Source: Pseudomonadota bacterium
Lineage (GTDB): Bacteria > Pseudomonadota > Alphaproteobacteria > Rhizobiales > Rhizobiaceae
NCBI GenBank assembly: GCA_023422735.1
Contig: JAFAGL010000087.1
Coordinates: 1-23,743 of the forward strand
DNA length: 23,743 bases
Direction: 5' to 3'
A model generated the notes under the pieces. The model did no database searches and had not been told where the DNA came from. It saw only the letters and a program-made list of their open reading frames with translations. The position numbers were made by a program, and so were the translations under genes. Shown here one piece after another: positions 16,903-23,743 of this stretch (within the stretch, counting starts at the first letter, position 1; every line of letters begins with the position of its first letter).

Positions 16903-17439
16903 TTAACGCGGCGCCAACACCATCATCATCTGGCGGCCTTCGAGCTTCGGCTCGGCTTCCACCTTGGCGATTTCTTCCGTCTCCGCCTTCACGCGGTTGA
17001 GAAGTTCCATGCCCAGTTCAAGATGCGCCATTTCGCGACCACGAAAACGCAGGGTCAGCTTGACCTTGTCGCCTTCTTCGAAGAACCGGCGCACGGCCCG
17101 CATCTTCACGTCATAATCATGCGTGTCGATATTGGGACGCATCTTGATCTCCTTGATCTCGATGGTCTTCTGGTTCTTGCGCGCTTCGGCGGCCTTTTTC
17201 TGGCTGGCATATTTCAGCTTGCCGAGATCCAGGATCTTGCAAACCGGCGGCTCGGCATTGGGGGAAATTTCCACGAGATCAAGCCCGGCTTCTTCGGCGA
17301 TCTCAAGCGCTTCCTGAATAGATACGTTGCCGCGATTGGCGCCCGTGTCGTCAATCAACTGAACACGTGGAACCCGGATGTCGCGGTTGGCGCGCGGTCC
17401 TTCCTTGGTAACCGGCGCGGCTTTGAATGGTCTGCGAAT
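16903..17439 (-). CDS. infC: Translation initiation factor IF-3, rare ATT start
   Basis: IF-3 keeps 30S subunits free and checks the start codon-initiator tRNA pairing. The 178-residue product has the N domain (RRPFKAAPVTKEGPRANRDIRVPRVQLID through PPVCKILDLGKLKY), a linker rich in Lys/Arg/Glu and the C domain (IEIKEIKMRPNIDTHDYDVKMRAVRRFFEEGDKVKLTLRFRGREM, ending GRQMMMVLAPR). No ATG, GTG or TTG stands at the conserved N-terminus. Instead an ATT at 17439 is preceded by GGGAG (17448-17452) at 8 nt. infC of E. coli uses AUU for self-regulation, so the same control is likely here. The longer open frame to 17550 starts MDAPDAG and lacks resemblance to the family. Confidence 0.95.
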   Translation of the reverse strand: MRRPFKAAPVTKEGPRANRDIRVPRVQLIDDTGANRGNVSIQEALEIAEEAGLDLVEISPNAEPPVCKILDLGKLKYASQKKAAEARKNQKTIEIKEIKMRPNIDTHDYDVKMRAVRRFFEEGDKVKLTLRFRGREMAHLELGMELLNRVKAETEEIAKVEAEPKLEGRQMMMVLAPR

Positions 17440-17452
17440 GGTGTCGTCTCCC
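17437..17452 (-). promoter_or_regulatory. infC ribosome-binding site with ATT start codon
   Basis: GGGAG at 17448-17452 lies 8 nt before ATT at 17437-17439 on the minus strand. IF-3 discriminates against AUU starts, so high IF-3 lowers its own synthesis. This is established for E. coli infC and inferred here. Confidence 0.85.
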
Positions 17453-17523
17453 GACTGTTGAACGAAATGATGAAGTCCGCTTGCCTTGATGAATGGCAGA
17501 CGGCAAAACGCTGCATGCGGGCC

Positions 17524-17589
17524 TGTCGTTCCCGCATCTGGTGCGTCCATAACATGCCGCTAGGTGAAAATCACCTGCCACGAACGACA
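17524..17589. other. Structured element in the infC upstream region
   Basis: TGTCGTTC (17524-17531) and GAACGACA (17582-17589) are a perfect 8-bp inverted repeat. They enclose a perfect hairpin AGGTGA-AAA-TCACCT (17562-17576) and a weaker GCAT/ATGC pairing, giving a possible three-way junction. It lies 85-150 nt before infC, in the gap shared with the divergent hydrolase gene. It could be an mRNA leader structure or a DNA operator pair. Confidence 0.5.
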
Positions 17590-17653
17590 AACCTTGCATT
17601 CTGCTTAAAGGGCGTCCCACAAAAGAATCCGGAAGTTTGGAAGGTTGAGTGGA

Positions 17654-18442
17654 ATGGAACCGATACAGGCAACGGGTGAGATCCCCGGCAAGCTGGATGT
17701 TTGTGATGTGGCGATTGCCTACCGGCATCGCAAGGGGGCGGCGCCTGGTCTGATGTGGCTTGGCGGTTACCGTTCCGACATGACAGGCACCAAGGCAGAA
17801 GTTCTTGCAGCCCATGCGCAAAGCCGGGATCTTCAATTCACCCGCCATGATTATTCTGGTCACGGCGCGTCCGGCGGAGCCTTCGCCGAAGGCACGATCT
17901 CACGCTGGCTGGACCAATCATTGGCGGTTCTTGATCGGGTGACGGAGGGTCCGCAAATCCTGATTGGTTCTTCCATGGGTGGATGGATCGCTCTTCGCAT
18001 GGTGCAGGAACTGAACAAGCGCGGTGATCGCGAACGTATCGCAGGCCTTCTGCTGATCGCGCCGGCACCCGATTTCACGCATGAACTGATGAAGCCGCAA
18101 CTCACAGCCCAGCAGATGAAACTTCTGGAAACCCAGGGCTATCTCGAAGAAGTCTCGGAATATTCGCCCGAGCCCAATATCTATACGCGCGCTCTGTTCG
18201 AGGATGGCGATGCAAACCGGGTGCTGACGGGACTGATCGACACGCATTGCCCGGTCACCATCCTGCAAGGCATGCAGGATCCGGACGTGCCGCATGAGCA
18301 TGCGTTAAAGCTCGTCGAGCATCTTCCGGCCGACAATGTCACCTTGTCGCTGATCCCCGATGGCGACCATCGTCTGTCACGCCCGCAGGATCTCGATCTC
18401 ATCATCCGCAGCGTGGAAAAACTGCTTGAACAGATAGGGTGA
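17654..18442 (+). CDS. Alpha/beta hydrolase, ABHD10/palmitoyl-thioesterase-like
   Basis: The 262-residue cytosolic protein has an alpha/beta hydrolase fold. The nucleophile elbow GSSMGG puts the Ser at residue 107, the acid is Asp209 or Asp211 in QDPDVP, and His239 lies in DGDHRLSRPQD. The oxyanion region is LGGYRSDMTGTKA, and RHDYSGHGASGG follows. The whole pattern resembles bacterial relatives of mitochondrial ABHD10, an acyl-protein thioesterase and acyl-glucuronide esterase. The bacterial substrate is unknown. A TTG at 17645 is in frame, but ATG 17654 has GGAAGG about 9 nt upstream. It is divergent from infC, and its stop overlaps a GTG that could start the next gene. Confidence 0.88.
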   Translation: MEPIQATGEIPGKLDVCDVAIAYRHRKGAAPGLMWLGGYRSDMTGTKAEVLAAHAQSRDLQFTRHDYSGHGASGGAFAEGTISRWLDQSLAVLDRVTEGPQILIGSSMGGWIALRMVQELNKRGDRERIAGLLLIAPAPDFTHELMKPQLTAQQMKLLETQGYLEEVSEYSPEPNIYTRALFEDGDANRVLTGLIDTHCPVTILQGMQDPDVPHEHALKLVEHLPADNVTLSLIPDGDHRLSRPQDLDLIIRSVEKLLEQIG

Positions 18443-18450
18443 AGCCCCAC

Positions 18451-19602
18451 ATGCGCTTGTCCGTCCCGGTATCCGGATTTGTTTCGGCTCTTGTGGGTTT
18501 CAGCAGTACGCTGGCTGTCGTTTTGGCCGCCATGAAGGCGGTGGGCGCTTCACCGGAACAAACCGCCAGTTCGGTTACCGCGATCTGTCTTGCGCTTGTT
18601 TGTTCCACGCTCATCCTGTCGTGGCTGAGCCGCATGCCGGTGGTCACCGCATGGTCGACGCCGGGCCTTGCCTTGATCGCAGCCAGTCATGGCTTTTCCC
18701 TGCCGGATGCCATCGGTGCGTTCATGGTGACGGCACTGCTCTTGATCGGCACGGGTTTGATCCGCCCGTTGATGCGGCTTGTCGCCCGCATTCCGGCCTC
18801 CGTTTCGTCGGGAATGCTTGCCGGTATCCTGTTTGCATTCGTTGCCAATGTGGTGCGCGCAACTGAAACTGACCCGATATTTGTGCTGCCGCTTGTTGCG
18901 GTGTTTTTTCTGGCCCGGCTTTTCAGCCCGACCTTGTCGATCCTGATCGTGCTGTTGATTGGCGGCGTTTATGCCGTGTTGCTGGGGAGGCTGGCCGCCT
19001 TTCCCCCGCCGGAACTTTCCACTCTGGTGCTGACCGCGCCGCAATTCTCGCTCCAGGCAATGCTCAGCCTGGCCATCCCGCTTTATCTGGTCACAATGGC
19101 ATCGCAGAACCTGTCGGGCCTCGCTGTTCTCAAGGCGGATGGATATGATCCGCAGCCTGGTCCGATCATCACCATTACCGGTATCGTATCCCTGTTGTCG
19201 GCGCCGTTCAGCGCCGGCACGAGCAATCTGTCAGCCATGGCAGCTGCATTCTGCACGGGAGCTGATGCACATCCCGACCCGGCGGAACGCTGGAAAACGA
19301 GTTGGTTTTACGCAGCCACCTATCTCGTTTTCGCTGTGTTCGGCGCGTCGCTGGTTGCCCTAGTGGGTGCCTTGCCTGCGGTTTTCATCATGCTGGTTGC
19401 CGGACTTGGCTTGCTCGGCTCCTTTTCCAACTCGCTGGCCATCGCGCTGATGATACCCAGTGAGCGCTTGGCGGCGGCCACTGCCTTCGCTGTCACCGCT
19501 TCGGGCGTAGCATTTGGCGGCATCGGAGCTGCTTTCTGGGGCCTTATCGCCGGTCTGATCGTCCATGGCGGCGACACTTGGAAAAACAGAAGCAGATTCT
19601 GA
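18451..19602 (+). CDS. BenE family transporter (benzoate/H+ symporter-like)
   Basis: The 383-residue integral membrane protein has about eleven or twelve hydrophobic helices and the BenE pattern. Examples are GFVSALVGFSSTLAVVLAAMKAVGAS at the start, WSTPGLAL, GFSLPDAIGAFM, IPLYLVTMASQNLSGLAVL, SLLSAPFSAGTSNLSAMAAA and the final FGGIGAAFWGLIAGL. BenE of Acinetobacter is linked to benzoate uptake. No benzoate catabolic gene is nearby, so the substrate here is open. A GTG at 18439 forms a GTGA overlap with the hydrolase stop and adds MKPH. ATG 18451 has AGGG at 11 nt and is preferred, though either would couple it to the hydrolase gene. Confidence 0.85.
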   Translation: MRLSVPVSGFVSALVGFSSTLAVVLAAMKAVGASPEQTASSVTAICLALVCSTLILSWLSRMPVVTAWSTPGLALIAASHGFSLPDAIGAFMVTALLLIGTGLIRPLMRLVARIPASVSSGMLAGILFAFVANVVRATETDPIFVLPLVAVFFLARLFSPTLSILIVLLIGGVYAVLLGRLAAFPPPELSTLVLTAPQFSLQAMLSLAIPLYLVTMASQNLSGLAVLKADGYDPQPGPIITITGIVSLLSAPFSAGTSNLSAMAAAFCTGADAHPDPAERWKTSWFYAATYLVFAVFGASLVALVGALPAVFIMLVAGLGLLGSFSNSLAIALMIPSERLAAATAFAVTASGVAFGGIGAAFWGLIAGLIVHGGDTWKNRSRF

Positions 19603-19630
19603 CCCTTATCCGGGTTTTCAACAAAGCCTT

Positions 19631-19659
19631 CTTGAATCGCCATATTTGCTCTCCCATCT
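19631..19659 (+). promoter_or_regulatory. Possible RpoH promoter for the DUF2852 gene
   Basis: CTTGAAT (19631-19637) is followed after 15 nt by CCCATCT (19653-19659). This fits the heat-shock sigma consensus CTTGAA...CCCATNT, with the same CTTG-N18 spacing as the dnaK promoter in this window. The start would be near 19666, giving a leader of about 45 nt. Confidence 0.45.
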
Positions 19660-19711
19660 CCAAATCAAGCAGCCGATTTCGGTTGCCTTCAACCTGAAGG
19701 AACGGAAGCAA

Positions 19712-20143
19712 ATGAACACGACTGCACTGATCCGACCGGCCTGGACGCCGGCGACCATTGCGCTCATGGTGGTTGGCTTCATGGTCTTTTGGCCGCTCGG
19801 CCTGGCCATGCTGGCCTATATCATCTGGGGCGATCGGTTCGACGACGTCAAAGGCAAATGGAAGAGCGGCAAGCTTTTCCGGGGCTGCGGCGCCAAGCAT
19901 CGCGCATTCCGCGGTTTCAATTCGACCGGCAACGTCGCATTCGACGATTGGCGCGATGCCGAGCTTGCTCGCATCGAGGAAGAACGCCGCAAGCTGGACG
20001 AAGCCCGCGACGAGTTCGATGCCTATCTTCGCGAATTGCGTCGCGCCAAGGACCAGGAAGAGTTCGACCGCTTCATGAATGCGCGCAAGTCGCGCCCTGA
20101 AGCCGATTCGCCCTCAACCGAGATCCGCGATCCCGGCGTTTGA
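19712..20143 (+). CDS. DUF2852 family membrane protein
   Basis: The 143-residue protein has one hydrophobic segment (about 13-38, ATIALMVVGFMVFWPLGLAM), then a WGDRF motif. A basic middle part is followed by a charged coiled-coil-like stretch (about 82-125) with EERRKLDEARDEFDAYLRELRRAKDQEEFDRFM. This is the layout of DUF2852, a family I know mainly from alphaproteobacteria and without a known function. The frame is open 49 codons upstream, but the ATG at 19712 has GGAAG closely before it and starts the conserved domain. It stands 109 bp after the transporter gene, with a possible RpoH promoter in the gap and a strong terminator after it, so it is probably its own unit. Confidence 0.85.
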   Translation: MNTTALIRPAWTPATIALMVVGFMVFWPLGLAMLAYIIWGDRFDDVKGKWKSGKLFRGCGAKHRAFRGFNSTGNVAFDDWRDAELARIEEERRKLDEARDEFDAYLRELRRAKDQEEFDRFMNARKSRPEADSPSTEIRDPGV

Positions 20144-20166
20144 TCCAGACGGCCGAACACCAGCCG

Positions 20167-20198
20167 ACGGCGCCCCATTCGGGCGCCGTTTGTCTTTT
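20167..20198 (+). terminator. Strong intrinsic terminator after the DUF2852 gene
   Basis: ACGGCGCCC-CATTC-GGGCGCCGT is a perfect 9-bp GC-rich stem with a 5-nt loop, followed by TTGTCTTTTC. It lies 24 nt after the DUF2852 stop. Confidence 0.9.
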
Positions 20199-20237
20199 CA
20201 GCTTCGTCAAATCCCGCGAATCGCATTAGCTCGCAAC

Positions 20238-20993
20238 ATGGGGTTGTTTTCTTCCTTTTCACGCAAGCCAGTACCAGCCTCGCCTGTCCTACAGGAGTTG
20301 TCGGTCGGCGAGCGGATTTTGCCGCTCAAGATCGTGGAAAACCAGCGTTCGAAACGGCTGACCTTGCGCATCGATGCCGGCGGGCGCGGCGTCCGTGTTA
20401 CCATCCCTCCAGGCATCTCCCGGCGCGAGGTCGATCTCTTCATCGCCCGTCATGCCGGCTGGCTGGAAAGTCGCATCGCCAGATATCCCGATCAACCCGC
20501 CGTGCGCCCGGGCGTGCGCATTCCCTTGCGCGGGGTGGCGCATCTGATCGTGCATCACCCCGGCAAGCGCGGTTTAGTTGAAACCGGCCAACAGGATGGC
20601 GCGCTTTGCCTCCATGTCTATGGCGATCCGCAGCATCTTTCACGCCGGATCCGCGACTTCCTGAAGCGCGAGGCCAAGCGCGATATCGAGGCACTGGTGG
20701 CGCATCACACTGCTCGTATCGGCCGCAAGGCAAAGTCCATCCGGTTCAAGGATACGACAAGTCGCTGGGGATCCTGCGCGGCGGATGGCGGCTTGTCCTT
20801 TTCCTGGCGCATCATGATGGCCCCGCCGGCTGTGATCGATTATCTCGTGGCGCACGAGGTCGCGCATCTGCGGGAAATGAACCACGGCCCCAGATTCTGG
20901 GCGTTATGCCGGGAGCTTTGCCCCGAAACCGATCGCTGCAAGGCTTGGCTGAAGAAAAACGGTGGTGCGCTGCAGGCGATTGCATTTGAATGA
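20238..20993 (+). CDS. YgjP-like (DUF45/M48-type) zinc metallopeptidase
   Basis: The 251-residue protein shows the YgjP/DUF45 layout. An N-terminal half holds RSKRLTLRIDAGGRGVRVTIPPG, and KDTTSRWGSCAADGGLSFSWRIMMAP leads into the zinc motif HEVAH (206-210), with a third ligand His216 in LREMNHGPRFW. It is a predicted cytosolic metalloprotease. The E. coli relative YgjP/UpsH has no firmly settled role to my knowledge. The open frame reaches back across the terminator into the previous gene, but ATG 20238 begins the protein proper. The ribosome site is poor. With only 39 nt between the terminator T-run and the ATG, the promoter must be very close or overlap the terminator. Its stop directly abuts an ATG that could begin trpF. 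Confidence 0.88.
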   Translation: MGLFSSFSRKPVPASPVLQELSVGERILPLKIVENQRSKRLTLRIDAGGRGVRVTIPPGISRREVDLFIARHAGWLESRIARYPDQPAVRPGVRIPLRGVAHLIVHHPGKRGLVETGQQDGALCLHVYGDPQHLSRRIRDFLKREAKRDIEALVAHHTARIGRKAKSIRFKDTTSRWGSCAADGGLSFSWRIMMAPPAVIDYLVAHEVAHLREMNHGPRFWALCRELCPETDRCKAWLKKNGGALQAIAFE

Positions 20994-21020
20994 ATGACGC
21001 CTAACCGTTATCTCCACTCT

Positions 21021-21710
21021 ATGGATATCAAGATCTGCGGGCTCTCGACGCCCGAAACCGTCAAAACCGTTCTGGATGGGGGTGCAAGCCATATCGGCTT
21101 CATCTTCTTTCCGAAAAGCCCTCGCCATGTTGAGCCTGAAACGGCCGGCGGCTTGCGGCAAGCGGCGCGCAACCGTGCGCAGGTCGTAGCTGTATCGGTG
21201 AATGCAGATGATGCGGCGCTCGACGCGATCGTTTCGGCGGTCGCGCCAGACATGCTGCAACTTCACGGCAGCGAAACGCCGGAGCGTGTCGCGGACGTCA
21301 AAGCGCGCTACAATCTCCCCGTCATGAAGGCCCTGTCGATCTCGAATGCCAAGGATCTGGCGCGTGCACGATCCTATGTCGGCGTGGCAGATCGCCTCCT
21401 GTTCGACGCAAAGCCACCTAAAGGTGCCGAACTTCCCGGCGGCAACGGCGTTACATTCGACTGGTCGCTGCTGCATGACCTTGACGGTTCGCTGGATTAC
21501 ATGCTTTCCGGTGGGCTCAACGCGTCAAATGTCGGCGAGGCCTTGGCGCGCGTTCATCCATCCGGTCTGGACATTTCATCGGGTGTCGAGAGCGCGCCAG
21601 GCGTCAAGGATGTGGCGTTGATCGAAGATTTCTTTGCATCTGTCCGTGCCGCAGTGAAGCGCGCGGCGCGAATGCCCAATTCAATGCCCAATTCAAGGAG
21701 GACGGCATGA
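21021..21710 (+). CDS. trpF: Phosphoribosylanthranilate isomerase
   Basis: TrpF isomerises phosphoribosylanthranilate to CdRP in tryptophan synthesis. The 229-residue TIM-barrel has the start DIKICGLSTPETV with catalytic Cys, GASHIGFIFFPKSPRHV, DMLQLHGSETPERV, the catalytic Asp in LLFDAKPPKG, the LPGGNGVTFDWSLL loop and LSGGLNASNV with GLDISSGVES phosphate-binding loops. An in-frame ATG at 20994, directly after the metallopeptidase stop, would add nine residues. ATG 21021 gives the family start, but neither has a clear ribosome site. The last codons hold a 12-bp tandem duplication (MPNSMPNS). The stop overlaps trpB by 4 nt (ATGA). Confidence 0.95.
   Translation: MDIKICGLSTPETVKTVLDGGASHIGFIFFPKSPRHVEPETAGGLRQAARNRAQVVAVSVNADDAALDAIVSAVAPDMLQLHGSETPERVADVKARYNLPVMKALSISNAKDLARARSYVGVADRLLFDAKPPKGAELPGGNGVTFDWSLLHDLDGSLDYMLSGGLNASNVGEALARVHPSGLDISSGVESAPGVKDVALIEDFFASVRAAVKRAARMPNSMPNSRRTA
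21672..21695 (+). repeat. Perfect tandem 12-bp repeat at the trpF 3' end
   Basis: ATGCCCAATTCA occurs twice head to tail and encodes MPNSMPNS. The repeat ends at the first A of the AAGGAGG ribosome site of trpB. An in-frame 12-bp unit could expand or shrink without a frameshift. Confidence 0.9.
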
Positions 21711-22927
21711 ACAAGCCGGTCGAGCCGAATTCCTTCCGCACAGGACCCGACGAACAGGGCATGTTCGGAATGTTCGGTGGTCGTTTCGTTGCCGAAACAC
21801 TCATGCCACTTATTCTTCATCTCCAGGATGAGTGGAACAAGGCAAAGAGCGACCCGGAATTCCAGGCAGAGCTGAAGTCGCTGTCGACCTATTATGCCGG
21901 TCGCCCTTCGAAGCTCTATTTCGCGGAAGGTCTTACCCGCCATCTGGGCGGCGCAAAGATTTATCTCAAGCGCGAAGACCTCAATCACACCGGGTCGCAC
22001 AAGATCAACAACTGCCTTGGCCAGATTCTGCTTGCCAAGCGGATGGGCAAGACCCGCATCATCGCCGAAACCGGCGCCGGCCAGCATGGCGTGGCCTCGG
22101 CCACGGTTGCCGCACGTTTCAACCTGCCTTGCGTGGTTTACATGGGCGCGACCGATGTCGAGCGCCAGAAGCCCAACGTGTTCCGCATGAAGCTGCTGGG
22201 CGCAGAGGTGAAGCCTGTTTCGGCAGGTCACGGCACGCTGAAGGACGCCATGAACGAGGCGCTTCGCGACTGGGTCACCAATGTTCATGACACCTATTAC
22301 CTGATCGGCACGGCTGCCGGCCCACATCCCTATCCGGAAATGGTTCGCGAATTCCAGACGCCGATCGGCCGCGAAGCGCGCGAACAGATCCTCGAACAGG
22401 AAGGTCGTCTGCCAGATGCGATCATCGCAGCCGTCGGTGGCGGCTCGAACGCCATCGGCCTGTTCCATCCCTTCCTGGATGACCGCGATGTCCGCATTAT
22501 CGGCATCGAGGCAGGTGGTCGCGGACTTGAAGGCCTTGAGCACTGCGCGTCCATGAACGCCGGCAAGCCTGGAGTTCTGCATGGCAACCGCACCTATCTC
22601 CTGCAGAATGAAGATGGGCAGATTCTCGATGGTCATTCGATTTCGGCCGGTCTGGATTATCCGGGCGTCGGACCCGAGCACAGCTGGCTGCGCGACACGA
22701 AGCGCGTTGAATATGTGCCGATCCTTGATGACGAGGCGCTGGAGGCGTTCCAGCTTACGACCAAGGTGGAAGGCATCATTCCCGCGCTGGAATCCGCACA
22801 CGCCATCGCTCAGGCCGTGAAGCTCGCGCCAACCATGGGCAAGGACCAGATCATTATCGTCAACCTGTCCGGCCGTGGCGACAAGGACGTTCACACCGTT
22901 GCCGGCATGATGGGCATGGAGATCTGA
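21707..22927 (+). CDS. trpB: Tryptophan synthase, beta subunit
   Basis: TrpB condenses indole with serine using pyridoxal phosphate, in the alpha2-beta2 complex with TrpA. The 406 residues are full length. PLP is bound by Lys99 in HTGSHKINN. GAGQHGVASAT, the AAVGGGSNAIGLF phosphate loop and the late VNLSGRGDKD are all intact. A strong AAGGAGG lies 5 nt before the ATG, which overlaps the trpF stop. The next gene's frame runs open through the trpB stop. Confidence 0.98.
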   Translation: MNKPVEPNSFRTGPDEQGMFGMFGGRFVAETLMPLILHLQDEWNKAKSDPEFQAELKSLSTYYAGRPSKLYFAEGLTRHLGGAKIYLKREDLNHTGSHKINNCLGQILLAKRMGKTRIIAETGAGQHGVASATVAARFNLPCVVYMGATDVERQKPNVFRMKLLGAEVKPVSAGHGTLKDAMNEALRDWVTNVHDTYYLIGTAAGPHPYPEMVREFQTPIGREAREQILEQEGRLPDAIIAAVGGGSNAIGLFHPFLDDRDVRIIGIEAGGRGLEGLEHCASMNAGKPGVLHGNRTYLLQNEDGQILDGHSISAGLDYPGVGPEHSWLRDTKRVEYVPILDDEALEAFQLTTKVEGIIPALESAHAIAQAVKLAPTMGKDQIIIVNLSGRGDKDVHTVAGMMGMEI

Positions 22928-23010
22928 CCATCGAAACCTTCGCCCATATCGCGCAAGGCGAGCCGTCCGGGCCGGACGCCTACAGGCCTCGCCGCGCCTG
23001 GTTTCAGGAA

Positions 23011-23418
23011 TTGATCGAGATCGGCACACTGCCGATCAAGTTCAATGCGATATGCGCCGACGGCCACGAAATCAGCGACAGGCTTTTCGACAAGGCAAGG
23101 GCGCAGTGCCGGGAAGCTGAAGCGGAAATCGCCCGATCACCCCATCGCGGTGCCGGATTCGCGATCCTGCATGAAGGCGAGGAAGGCCGCTGGCTGCTTC
23201 TTCACTGGTGGCTGGATGGCGGCATCTGCGCGCGCAAACTGTGGCAGGCTGATCTCACCGCTGATGCAAATTTTGAAGACGCAGCACCTCATCTTTTCGC
23301 ATGCGTGTGGGAATTGGCGCTGATCGAATTCGAGCGACGCGCCTGGATTGAAACGGCCATGTCCAACAAGCCCGTTTCAGACTATATCGCGCGCAGCTTT
23401 TCCGGAGAGCATGTATGA
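23011..23418 (+). CDS. Unknown protein encoded between trpB and trpA
   Basis: I do not recognise the family. From the TTG at 23011 the product has 135 residues, is soluble and is rich in Trp and acidic residues, with GRWLLLHWWLDGGICARKLWQADL in the middle and ACVWELALIEFERRAW later. The start is doubtful: the TTG has AGGA only 1 nt before it. The frame is open upstream past the trpB stop, with plausible coding sequence (IETFAHIAQGEP...RRAWFQE), but it offers no ATG or GTG. An ATC at 22930 has GGAG 8 nt upstream, and a CTG lies at 22924. Either a non-standard start is used or the start was lost. It overlaps trpA by 4 nt (ATGA), so it belongs to the operon. Confidence 0.75.
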   Translation: MIEIGTLPIKFNAICADGHEISDRLFDKARAQCREAEAEIARSPHRGAGFAILHEGEEGRWLLLHWWLDGGICARKLWQADLTADANFEDAAPHLFACVWELALIEFERRAWIETAMSNKPVSDYIARSFSGEHV

Positions 23419-23743
23419 CGACCCGCATTGACCGCCGCTTCGCCAAGCTGAAGGCCGAAGGCCGTCCGGCTCTCGTAACCTATTTCATGGGTGGCGATCC
23501 GGACTATGAAACTTCGCTCAGGATCATGAAGGCGATGCCGAAGGCCGGCTCCGACGTGATCGAGCTCGGCATGCCCTTTTCCGATCCTATGGCCGATGGC
23601 CCTGCGATCCAGGCTGCCGGCCTACGGTCGCTGAAGGGCGGCCAGACGCTCGCCCGTACGCTCGACATGGTTCGTGATTTCCGCACCGGCGATGACGAAA
23701 CGCCGATCGTCATGATGGGCTATTACAACCCGATCTATATTTA
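23415..23743 (+). CDS. trpA: Tryptophan synthase, alpha subunit (cut by window end)
   Basis: TrpA splits indole-3-glycerol phosphate to indole, which is channelled to TrpB. About 109 codons are present: RIDRRFAKLKAEGRPALVTYFMGGDPD, then the catalytic Glu50 in DVIELGMPFSDP and Asp61 in MADGPAIQ, and on to MMGYYNPIY. These match the family start and the frame is intact to the edge. GGAG lies 7 nt before the ATG, which overlaps the preceding stop. Confidence 0.97.
   Translation, partial: MTTRIDRRFAKLKAEGRPALVTYFMGGDPDYETSLRIMKAMPKAGSDVIELGMPFSDPMADGPAIQAAGLRSLKGGQTLARTLDMVRDFRTGDDETPIVMMGYYNPIYI

Noticed and set aside
21554..23029. Minus-strand open frame of about 491 codons opposite trpF/trpB
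   Set aside because: It spans the antisense of two intact, recognised genes. Its composition is typical of a shadow frame.

Overview
The window is a stretch of ordinary chromosomal core genes from an alphaproteobacterium of the order Rhizobiales, most likely the Brucella/Ochrobactrum group. The assignment rests on protein sequence (DnaK, DnaJ, IF-3, PheS, TrpF and a Sinorhizobium-type PmtA), on the gene order dnaK-dnaJ-pmtA-pyrF and infC-rpmI-rplT-pheS-pheT, and on regulatory sites of alphaproteobacterial type: a GTTC-N7-GTTC LexA box, a TTAA-N7-TTAA CtrA box and a CTTG-N18-CTTAT RpoH promoter. No rRNA, tRNA, CRISPR array, prophage or insertion sequence was recognised. I did not find a new multi-gene system. 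The interest lies in regulatory elements and three poorly known small genes.

Layout, left to right. Positions 1-561 hold no convincing gene: a GC-rich, hairpin-rich part (1 to about 255) is followed by an AT-rich part. Plus-strand genes follow: a short secreted RlpA-like protein, glutathione synthetase (gshB) and the helicase gene comM, which has an SOS box upstream. A long minus-strand block comes next. It holds a periplasmic transglutaminase-like cysteine proteinase behind a CtrA box, an intracellular PHB depolymerase behind a possible PhaR site, and a compact group (pmtA-like methyltransferase, FMN reductase, pyrF, DUF1330). Then come dnaJ and dnaK with a heat-shock promoter, and finally pheT, an unknown gene, pheS, rplT, rpmI and infC.

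After infC transcription diverges. Plus-strand genes are an ABHD10-like alpha/beta hydrolase, a BenE-family transporter, a DUF2852 membrane protein with an RpoH-like promoter, a strong terminator, a YgjP-like metallopeptidase, and the trpF-trpB-unknown-trpA operon. TrpA is cut by the right edge.

The genes form functional groups. infC, rpmI, rplT, pheS and pheT serve translation, with terminators that can uncouple infC from the L35/L20 genes and those from pheST. dnaK and dnaJ form the Hsp70 chaperone pair. trpF, trpB and trpA catalyse late steps of tryptophan synthesis. Several junctions show translational coupling through ATGA or GTGA overlaps, or a stop codon lying inside the next gene's Shine-Dalgarno sequence. 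Several gene starts were shortened or moved from the longest possible reading frame. The clearest case is infC, which appears to start at the rare codon ATT.
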